Below are positions 7,325 through 13,203 of a DNA stretch of 21,863 nt, piece by piece; positions within the stretch are counted from its first letter, which is position 1; each line of letters begins with the position of its first letter. Origin of the DNA: Spartobacteria bacterium UBA5019 (GTDB taxonomy: Bacteria > Verrucomicrobiota > Verrucomicrobiia > Chthoniobacterales > Terrimicrobiaceae); the NCBI GenBank assembly GCA_002396485.1, contig DGXZ01000010.1, positions 496 to 22,358 of the forward strand. The letters run 5' to 3'. The notes beneath the pieces were generated by a model. It was not told the origin of the DNA. It was given only the letters and a program-made list of their open reading frames with translations, and made no database searches. Made by a program: the position numbers and the translations under genes.

Positions 7325-8335
7325 ATGTCCAAAAAGATCGCGCCGGTTACCCAGTCCGATTTCATCAAAGCCTACCGCGTCATGCTCACCTCGCGCGTGT
7401 TGGAGGAAAAACTCGCGGGCCTTTATCGTGCAGGCATGATCAAGGGCGGTGTGTTCCTCGGCCGTGGCCAGGAAGCTCTCAGCGTCTCCGTAGGTATCCA
7501 ACTCCGGCGGGGTGATATTTTTGCCCCACTCATCCGAGATCAAGCTGGACGCCTCGCATTCGGCGATACGGTTCTCGACACACTTCGCACCTACCTGGGA
7601 TCCCAGCTCGGCTCCATGCGTGGACGGGATGGAAACATCCATCGCGGCCGCCCCCGGGAAGGCTACTATGCCATGATCAGTCACCTTGGGGCCATGATCC
7701 CCAGCGTGGCGGGAGCACTTCTCGCGCGCCGCCTCAAAGGCGAGCAGGGCGTCGTGGGGGCCACCTGCATCGGGGACGGCGGGACATCCACCGGCGCGTT
7801 CCATGAGGGGCTCAACGCCGCCGCTGTGGACAAGCTCCCACTTATCGTGGTTGTTGCGAACAACCAATACGCCTACTCCACGCCGAACTCCCGCCAATAC
7901 GCCTGCTCAGACCTTCTGGACAAAGCCGCAGGCTATGGAGTCGGCGCGCACAAGGCCGATGGCACAAGCTTGATGGATTGCCTCCAGACTCTACGCAACG
8001 CCATTCACGCCGCACGCGAAGGAGGCGGACCCCAGCTGGTCGTTGCCGACTTGCTGCGCCTCGTCGGCCACGGAGAGCATGACGACTTCGCCTATCTCGA
8101 TCCCAAATTGAAAAAATCCGCCGTCGGCTCCGACTGCCTCCTGCTCGCGGAAAAGCACATCACAGACCAAGGCTGGCACACAGCTGATGAAGTCGCAGCT
8201 TGGAAGCGTGAGACCGAGTCCGAGGTCAATGCCACTGCCGACCGCGTCCGCCGCGAACCCTCGCCGGACCCGAGCGAAGACGACTGGGCCGCTCTCTCCA
8301 GGCCTGAATACCGGGAACAATACGCCGCCTCATGA
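7325..8335 (+). CDS. Thiamine-pyrophosphate-dependent 2-oxoacid dehydrogenase E1, alpha subunit
   Basis: E1alpha binds thiamine pyrophosphate and, with E1beta, decarboxylates a 2-oxoacid (pyruvate, a branched-chain oxoacid, or acetoin in related enzymes). At 336 residues it has the usual length for separate alpha subunits. The TPP/Mg motif runs from GDGGTSTGAFHEGLN at about residue 149 to the NNQYAYS stretch near 180. The GRGQEALSV segment near 49 and the active-site loop with RLVGHGEHDD are also typical. The GHGEHDD loop, in place of the usual GHS, makes the substrate hard to name: PDH is most likely, with acetoin or branched-chain type possible. It is the first gene of a tight operon, and its stop overlaps the E1beta start (ATGA). 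Confidence 0.93.
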   Translation: MSKKIAPVTQSDFIKAYRVMLTSRVLEEKLAGLYRAGMIKGGVFLGRGQEALSVSVGIQLRRGDIFAPLIRDQAGRLAFGDTVLDTLRTYLGSQLGSMRGRDGNIHRGRPREGYYAMISHLGAMIPSVAGALLARRLKGEQGVVGATCIGDGGTSTGAFHEGLNAAAVDKLPLIVVVANNQYAYSTPNSRQYACSDLLDKAAGYGVGAHKADGTSLMDCLQTLRNAIHAAREGGGPQLVVADLLRLVGHGEHDDFAYLDPKLKKSAVGSDCLLLAEKHITDQGWHTADEVAAWKRETESEVNATADRVRREPSPDPSEDDWAALSRPEYREQYAAS

Positions 8336-9294
8336 TCACCTATCTCGAAGCCATCCGCCTCGCCCAGCAAAAGGCCCTCGCGACCGACTCCCGCGTTTTT
8401 CTCTACGGGCAGGACATCGGCAGTTTCGGGGGGGCATTCAAGGCCACGAAAAATCTTTCCGCCGAATTCCCCGGACGCGTGCTGGACGCCCCGCTGAGCG
8501 AGGACGCCATCGTGGGCATGGCGATCGGCGCGGCCATTGAAGGCGCCCGGCCGATTGTCGAAATGCAGTTCGCCGACTTCTCGACCTGCGGCCTCAACCA
8601 GATCGTCAACCACGCTGCCACGCTTTTCTACCGCACCAGCGTTCCCTGCCCCATCGTGGTGCGCCTCCCCTCAGGCGGCACATCCGGCGGCGGTCCGTTC
8701 CATAGTCAGAGCCTGGAGGCCATCTACGCCCACTGGCCAGGTCTGGTGGTTGTGACACCCGCGACCGTTGAGGATGCTTATACGATGCTGCTCGAAGCCG
8801 TGAATATCGACGATCCGGTTATTTTCTGTGAGCACAAGTTTCTCTATTACCATCTCAAAGCGGATTCCCTCCCCGAGACCGCTCTGCCGATCGGCAAGGC
8901 CCGCATCGCCCGCGCCGGCCGCGATGCCACCATCGTAACCCATGGCGCCATGCTCCACGAATCCCTCGCCGCCGCGCAGGAACTTCTCGAGGACGGATAC
9001 GAAATCGAAGTCGTCGATCTCCGCAGCGTGAAGCCGCTGGATACAGACACGATTCTTGCGTCTGTCGCCCGCACCGGCCGCCTGCTCTGCGTCAGCGAGG
9101 AGTGGCCCTGGGGCGGAGTCACCGCCGAAGTCCTCGCCCGGATATCCACCGAAGGGTTTGGCCTCCTTGACGCCGCTCCAATGCGTATTAACGCCAAAGA
9201 CACGCCGGTTCCCTATCATCCCGACCTTTGGGCGGCCCATCGCCCCACAGCATCAACCATTGCCGCCGCAGCCCGGCGCCTCCTTCACATCTGA
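8332..9294 (+). CDS. 2-oxoacid dehydrogenase E1, beta subunit
   Basis: This 320-residue protein aligns by eye over its whole length with PdhB/AcoB/BkdB-type beta subunits. Visible features are an N-terminal transketolase pyrimidine-binding domain (EAIRLAQQKALATD, LYGQDIGSFGGAFKATKNL, then LDAPLSEDAIVGMAIGAAIEGARPIVEMQF), the RLPSGGTSGGGPFHSQSLEA segment near residues 110-129, and a C-terminal transketolase_C domain (VVDLRSVKPLDTDTI...SEEWPWGGVTAEV). It completes the alpha2beta2 E1 active site. Its ATG overlaps the E1alpha TGA by 4 nt, which favours balanced subunit synthesis. It ends 6 nt before the E2 gene. Confidence 0.95.
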   Translation: MITYLEAIRLAQQKALATDSRVFLYGQDIGSFGGAFKATKNLSAEFPGRVLDAPLSEDAIVGMAIGAAIEGARPIVEMQFADFSTCGLNQIVNHAATLFYRTSVPCPIVVRLPSGGTSGGGPFHSQSLEAIYAHWPGLVVVTPATVEDAYTMLLEAVNIDDPVIFCEHKFLYYHLKADSLPETALPIGKARIARAGRDATIVTHGAMLHESLAAAQELLEDGYEIEVVDLRSVKPLDTDTILASVARTGRLLCVSEEWPWGGVTAEVLARISTEGFGLLDAAPMRINAKDTPVPYHPDLWAAHRPTASTIAAAARRLLHI

Positions 9295-9300
9295 TCCACC

Positions 9301-10491
9301 ATGGCTCTTGTTCCCATTAAAATGCCCCAACTCGGCGAATCCATCGCCGAGGCGACCATCGTTCGCCTCCTTTTCAAAGAAGGTGACAGCATCCACGCCG
9401 ATGCCGATCTCATCGAGGTCGAGACAAACAAGGCCATGATGGCGGTTACCGCGCCCTGCTCGGGAGTGATTACGGAATTACTTGCCGAAAATGGCACAAG
9501 CTACCCGGTGGGGGCGATTCTCGGTCAGATCGAAGTCAGCGCGGAGGAGGCCAAGCGCCTGGGATTGGATGAACCCGAAAAAACCTCGCGCAAACCCGCA
9601 AAGAAGCGCTCCGACACACCGCCAGCCCCGCAAAAAGTCGAACCCACCGTGCCGGGTGGCTTGCCCGTTCCTGCCCATGCCGGAGGAGTCACCTACCTAT
9701 CGCCCCGCATGAAGGCCCGCATGTCGGAACTCGGCCTCCGCGCAGCCGATCTCGCGGGCATTGCCGGCAGTGGCGCCGGTGGACGCGTCACCATCGAGGA
9801 CCTCGAGCGCTTCATGGGGAGCATCGAAAACAACAAAATCACTCCCGCCTCACCGATGCGGAAAGCCGTGGCCGACGCCATGATCCGCAGCTGGTCGCGC
9901 CCGCTCGCCACAGTGGGCATTCCCATCCAGCTCGACAAGCTCCTCGCCCATCGCAAATCGCACCCCTCCAAGCCAGGTCCAGCCCTGTATGCCCTTCGCG
10001 CTCTTTCTGTTGCCCTCGGCGAGAACAGCGCTCCCGCAGGACGCCTTGTAGGAGAAAGCATCGTGCACCCGCCTTCGGTGGATATCGGGTTCGCCGTCGA
10101 AGCCGAGGATGGCGTGCTGGTTCCCGTCATTCGCAACGCCGACCAATTTCCTCTCGACGACCTCGTTTCCCGCTACAACCGCCTCGTGGAGCTCGCGCGC
10201 CAACGCCGCCTTCCCGCCGCCGACACGGGCGGATCGATCGCCACGATCACCAACTACGGCACCTTCGGCCTCACCCTCGCCACGCCCATCCCTCTCCCCG
10301 AGCAAACCGTCCTCCTTGGCATGGGAGCAGGCCAGACTGTTCCAAATTGGAATCCCCAACTCGAGGAATTCGTCCCCGTGGTGGAAGCCATGTTCACCCT
10401 CAGCTTCGACCACCGTGTCCTCGACGGCGGCGCCGCCGGCCGCCTCCTCAAGCGCATCGCCGAGTTGCTCAACGCCCCGGAAACGCTCTAA
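9301..10491 (+). CDS. 2-oxoacid dehydrogenase E2, dihydrolipoyl acyltransferase
   Basis: E2 carries the acyl group on a lipoyl arm and transfers it to CoA, forming the core of the complex. The 396 residues contain one lipoyl domain (about 1-78; lipoyl-lysine K44 in ETNKAMM) and a Pro/Lys-rich linker (about 95-125). An E3/E1-binding peripheral domain follows (about 133-175, YLSPRMKARMSELGL...GAGGRVTIEDLERF), then the acyltransferase domain with TNYGTFG and the catalytic DHRVLDGG motif (His371, Asp375). One lipoyl domain is simpler than the three in E. coli AceF. No dihydrolipoamide dehydrogenase (E3) gene follows, so E3 must be supplied from elsewhere. A lipoyl-protein ligase is not seen either. 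Confidence 0.95.
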   Translation: MALVPIKMPQLGESIAEATIVRLLFKEGDSIHADADLIEVETNKAMMAVTAPCSGVITELLAENGTSYPVGAILGQIEVSAEEAKRLGLDEPEKTSRKPAKKRSDTPPAPQKVEPTVPGGLPVPAHAGGVTYLSPRMKARMSELGLRAADLAGIAGSGAGGRVTIEDLERFMGSIENNKITPASPMRKAVADAMIRSWSRPLATVGIPIQLDKLLAHRKSHPSKPGPALYALRALSVALGENSAPAGRLVGESIVHPPSVDIGFAVEAEDGVLVPVIRNADQFPLDDLVSRYNRLVELARQRRLPAADTGGSIATITNYGTFGLTLATPIPLPEQTVLLGMGAGQTVPNWNPQLEEFVPVVEAMFTLSFDHRVLDGGAAGRLLKRIAELLNAPETL

Positions 10492-10554
10492 TCCCAACTC
10501 GAGTGCCCAGCGCTGTCGCAGAGGAATTGGTGCATCAGCACCTTGTAGAATGGT

Positions 10555-10624
10555 AGGGATGCCGCGCCGTCGGGGTCCCAAGTTTCAGGTGCACAGCGCC
10601 GTTTTTGGATGCAAAGGCGGCGCT
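10555..10624. repeat. REP-like hairpin repeat, copy A
   Basis: This intergenic element after the E2 gene resembles copy B at 13139-13203. Shared blocks, in order, are a GGGTCCC-type run followed by AAG.TTCAGG, then a CAG-containing hairpin, then CGCC...TTTGGATG. Here the hairpins are GGTGC/GCGCC (one G-U pair) and AGCGCCG (10595-10601) with CGGCGCT (10618-10624). Stem pairing is kept although the bases differ between copies, which points to selection on folding or to a mobile REP/MITE-type family. Confidence 0.6.
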
Positions 10625-10757
10625 GCCGCGAAAATCGGACCCGGAATGGACGATCGCGCTGCCGCGCGGGCTTTTCCTTTTTAGTGGTTTTTTCGAAAGA
10701 AAAATTTATTGCGGCAGGCCAACAAGTGGCGCAAGTTATGGCTTGACCTCCCTTTAT

Positions 10758-12305
10758 ATGCTTAAAAACTTTTGCCATTTCGACCATCTATTTTGCGTCG
10801 TTTTTCTAACGGCGATGCTCTCGTTTGTCGTGGTCGTTAATGCGCAGGAGATCAATTCCGCCGATATGAAGCGCGGGGCGATCATTATTACCGCTGTTCA
10901 AGGCAAGGTGATGCTCATCAAGCCCGGGACAACGAAAGCAATAAACGCTGCCAAGGGGCAGACCTTGCAACAGGGTGAAAAAGTCATCACGGCTAAAAAT
11001 TCCACTATTTCTCTGGCATTTGAAAACGGTTCGGTGATTCAGGTCGAAGCCGAGTCGAGTTTTGTTGTCGAGGAGTTTCTTCAGGCGCCTTGGGAGGTTT
11101 CGGAACAAGCCCTGAGCGAGATGAAAACGGAACCGAGCAATTCCAAGCTGTCCACATTCCTTGAGTATGGGGATGTGACATCGGGTGTCAAAAAACTGAA
11201 ACCCGGCTCCAGCCTCACTGTGGCAACCCCTCTCGGCACAGCGGAAATTCGCGGCACGGAGTTCAAAGTAGGCTTGCGGAGGGATGCGAATGGCGGTTCC
11301 AAAAGCCTCAGTGTCTCTGTTGCCGCAGGTGAAGTTGCAGTTGCCACCAAGGGTGGAGCCAGCTCTGTGAAGGGAGGATTTTCAACAAGCGTTACCGTGA
11401 CGCCAGACGCCAACGGCGAAGCGTCGACGGTCAGCCAGCCGGTCACCACTCAAATTCCAACTGAATCGAGTCTGTCGATCCTGCAATCGGTGAAAAGTCA
11501 GCAGGAATCCGCAGCGACAGTCGTTACAAATACCTTGTTGCAAAGCGCAGGGGCTTCTGGCTCGGGCCTGAATACAAACCAGAAAACCGCCATCGAGGAT
11601 GCGGCCGAAATCGGCGGAGAAACCCTATTAAAAACCGTGGAACAACTCTCGGCCGAAAAAGCTTCCTCGGCAGCGGAGATCGCCGCCTTTGCCACAGATC
11701 TGGCACCTAATGCCGCTCCGGATATCGCTGCTGCGGCTGCCAGAGGCGCACCAAACTTTGCACCGCAAATCGCGGGAGCCGTTGCATCCATCGCTCCTTC
11801 ATTGGCAACACAAATCGCAACAAGCGTGGCCACTGTCGTTCCAGCTTCCGCACCAAATGTGGCAGCGTCTGTGGCTTCCGTCGTCCCCTCCCAATCTCCC
11901 CAAATCGCGGCAGCGGTAGCGGCAGCGGTAGCGGCAGCGCTGCCAGATGTCGCAGCAGCCATTGCGCGCAGTGTGGCACAAGCCCAACCCCAGCAGTCCG
12001 AACAGATCATCCTGAATACCTCGGAGGCTGTGCCGGAAGCAGCTGCCACTATCGCAACGGAAGTCCAAGCGGAATCACAAGCTCAAGGCGAGGGCGGCAC
12101 CGATGCCAACCCGGACCAAATTGGAATAAGCGACCTCCCCTCGGTGGTACCGACAAATCCAATTCAGCCACCACCTCCGCCAACGCCGACGCCTGCTCCA
12201 ACGCCAACACCAGCGCCACCAACTCCCACGCCCCCAAGCCCAACAGCCACCCCTCCAACTCCCACGCCAACGCCAACGCCAACGCCAAATCCCAGCAACG
12301 CTTGA
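10758..12305 (+). CDS. Secreted FecR-domain protein with 15-residue Ala/Pro repeats and Pro-Thr tail
   Basis: This 515-residue protein begins with a signal peptide (MLKNFCHFDHLFCVVFLTAM, cleavage likely after VNAQ near residue 30), so it is exported. I chose ATG 10758 because earlier codons add a charged segment in front of the signal. Residues about 40-210 form a FecR-type beta domain: GKVMLIKPGTTKAINAAKG, LQQGEKVITAKNSTISLAFENGS and the hallmark VATPLGTAEIRGTEFKV (about 153-171). Residues 301-439 are nine units of a 15-residue repeat, consensus (A/V)P....(IV)A..V... . The last roughly 45 residues are nearly pure Pro/Thr/Ala. Classical FecR partners (an ECF sigma factor, a TonB receptor) are absent, so this is probably a stand-alone cell-envelope protein rather than an anti-sigma factor. 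No lipobox is seen. Confidence 0.85.
   Translation: MLKNFCHFDHLFCVVFLTAMLSFVVVVNAQEINSADMKRGAIIITAVQGKVMLIKPGTTKAINAAKGQTLQQGEKVITAKNSTISLAFENGSVIQVEAESSFVVEEFLQAPWEVSEQALSEMKTEPSNSKLSTFLEYGDVTSGVKKLKPGSSLTVATPLGTAEIRGTEFKVGLRRDANGGSKSLSVSVAAGEVAVATKGGASSVKGGFSTSVTVTPDANGEASTVSQPVTTQIPTESSLSILQSVKSQQESAATVVTNTLLQSAGASGSGLNTNQKTAIEDAAEIGGETLLKTVEQLSAEKASSAAEIAAFATDLAPNAAPDIAAAAARGAPNFAPQIAGAVASIAPSLATQIATSVATVVPASAPNVAASVASVVPSQSPQIAAAVAAAVAAALPDVAAAIARSVAQAQPQQSEQIILNTSEAVPEAAATIATEVQAESQAQGEGGTDANPDQIGISDLPSVVPTNPIQPPPPPTPTPAPTPTPAPPTPTPPSPTATPPTPTPTPTPTPNPSNA
11907..11939 (+). repeat. 12-bp tandem repeat within the FecR-type gene
   Basis: The unit GCGGCAGCGGTA is repeated 2.75 times without mismatch and in frame, encoding Ala-Ala-Ala-Val. 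It adds four residues to the fifth 15-residue protein repeat, which is therefore 19 residues long. This fits slipped-strand expansion. Confidence 0.85.
12264..12287 (+). repeat. (ACGCCA)4 hexanucleotide repeat encoding Thr-Pro
   Basis: Four perfect ACGCCA units lie in the 3' end of the FecR-type gene, inside a longer degenerate Pro-Thr coding stretch starting near 12170. Length changes would stay in frame and alter only the tail length. Confidence 0.8.
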
Positions 12306-12359
12306 GGTAAAAGCCCCTGCACCAAGGCGCGGTTGATAGCCCATCTTTCGGATAGCGAA

Positions 12360-12389
12360 TTGACGGACTTGAGCGAGCTGGTTTAGAAG
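12360..12389 (+). promoter_or_regulatory. Candidate promoter of the small ORF/nucleotidyltransferase pair
   Basis: TTGACG (12360-12365, 5 of 6 matches) and TAGAAG (12384-12389, 4 of 6) are 18 bp apart in the 97-bp gap after the FecR-type gene. This would start transcription just upstream of the ATG at 12403. Assigned by eye. Confidence 0.3.
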
Positions 12390-12402
12390 TAAAGACACTG
12401 AA

Positions 12403-12582
12403 ATGCCTCTCAGCGAAAAACGCAGACCCAGTTCACTGACAGCTCGCCGCAGCAAATCGGCTGCGGATTCACGCTTGGGCGAGTTGCGTCGATTGCAGGA
12501 AATGACTGTGGAGGAAAGAGTCCACGCCGCGCTCACTATGAGCCGCCGCTTTTCTTGGCTGAAACCGGCCTCCATCAAGTAA
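12403..12582 (+). CDS. Small basic protein (59 aa) paired with a nucleotidyltransferase; antitoxin-like candidate
   Basis: The short ORF runs from ATG 12403 to TAA 12580-12582. It begins MPLSEKRRPSSLTARRSKSA and ends EERVHAALTMSRRFSWLKP. The N-terminal half is Arg/Ser-rich; the C-terminal half looks like an amphipathic helix of the type seen in small partners of DUF6036/AbiEii-like nucleotidyltransferases (EERV..AL..SRR). The next gene starts at the very next base and in the same frame, so the two are either translationally coupled or one protein split by a stop. An antitoxin or chaperone role is inferred from position only. There is no clear Shine-Dalgarno site. Confidence 0.6.
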   Translation: MPLSEKRRPSSLTARRSKSAADSRLGELRRLQEMTVEERVHAALTMSRRFSWLKPASIK

Positions 12583-13140
12583 GTGGAGGATTCGGAGTCC
12601 ATTCTTGATGCTGCAGAAGAAATCATCGCACGGCTCCAAGGACACGGGATTGATGCGGTGATCATCGGTGCTGTGGCGTTGGCCGCTTATCACTATGTCC
12701 GCCAAACCGAGGATATTGATTTCGGCGTGAACGCCGACATTTCTACTTTGCGAATGCTTACCGCCTCGCTGATATCGGCAGGCTACTCGGTGGAGCTCCG
12801 CGAACCCGATGCCCAGGATTCCCTCGGCGGAGTCGTTGATGTGCGCGGTGCATTCGGTCTATTGCAAATCATCAGCTTTGCAGGGCGGTTTCCGGCAGTG
12901 ATCGAGGATGCGGTGCAGGCATCCACTTTGCGCGTGCGCCAAGGCAGTTCCCTCAAACTTGTTCCTTTGCCCCACCTCATCGCGCTCAAACTTTATGCCG
13001 GCGGGCACAAATCCCAGGCGGACATTGTGGAATTGCTGGTGCGCAATCCCGATCTTGATCTCAATGCCGTGCGCGCGCTTTGCTTGAAGTATCGCCTAAA
13101 GGGTCTTGAGGAACTCATTGAAGAAGCCGACTTGAAATAG
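12583..13140 (+). CDS. Nucleotidyltransferase-fold protein (AbiEii/DUF6036-like), putative toxin
   Basis: This 185-residue protein has the minimal nucleotidyltransferase signature: a helix ending GIDAVIIGAVALAAYHYVRQTEDIDFGV (residues about 22-49), with the paired acidic residues in DIDF. A further VDVRGAF segment lies near residue 86. The segment LVPLPHLIALKLYAGGHKSQADIVELL (about 126-152) is typical of DUF6036 and AbiEii relatives. The usual Gly-Gly/Gly-Ser before the first helix reads GA here. Family members are toxins of type IV-like or MenT-like toxin-antitoxin systems, or tRNA/protein nucleotidylating enzymes; the substrate is unknown. The start is GTG 12583, abutting the TAA of the preceding ORF. 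A REP-like repeat follows the stop. Confidence 0.75.
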   Translation: MEDSESILDAAEEIIARLQGHGIDAVIIGAVALAAYHYVRQTEDIDFGVNADISTLRMLTASLISAGYSVELREPDAQDSLGGVVDVRGAFGLLQIISFAGRFPAVIEDAVQASTLRVRQGSSLKLVPLPHLIALKLYAGGHKSQADIVELLVRNPDLDLNAVRALCLKYRLKGLEELIEEADLK

Positions 13141-13203
13141 AGGAACGCCACGCGGCGGGTCCCCAAGATTCAGGCGACGCAGTCGCCATTTGTGGATGGC
13201 GTC
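13139..13203. repeat. REP-like hairpin repeat, copy B
   Basis: This element fills the whole gap between the nucleotidyltransferase gene and the converging CheB-CheR gene, and matches copy A at 10555-10624. It contains two perfect short hairpins: GGCGAC (13173-13178) with GTCGCC (13182-13187), and CGCCAT (13184-13189) with ATGGCG (13196-13201). The two are mutually exclusive because they share bases. There is no U-tract, but it may still insulate or stabilise the two converging mRNAs. Confidence 0.6.

Noticed and set aside
10529..10542. GGTGC-ATCA-GCACC hairpin after the E2 gene as a terminator
   Set aside because: The stem is only 5 bp and no U-tract follows. It may be part of the adjacent repeat region.
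10605..10757. N-terminal extension of the FecR-type gene
   Set aside because: It overlaps the REP-like repeat region and would bury the signal peptide that starts at 10758.
10743..10766. TTGACC as a -35 box for the FecR-type gene
   Set aside because: A -10 box at normal spacing would fall inside the coding sequence after the ATG.
12306..12381. In-frame peptide continuing after the FecR-type stop codon
   Set aside because: Only about 25 codons, with no start codon and no sign of read-through; most likely chance.
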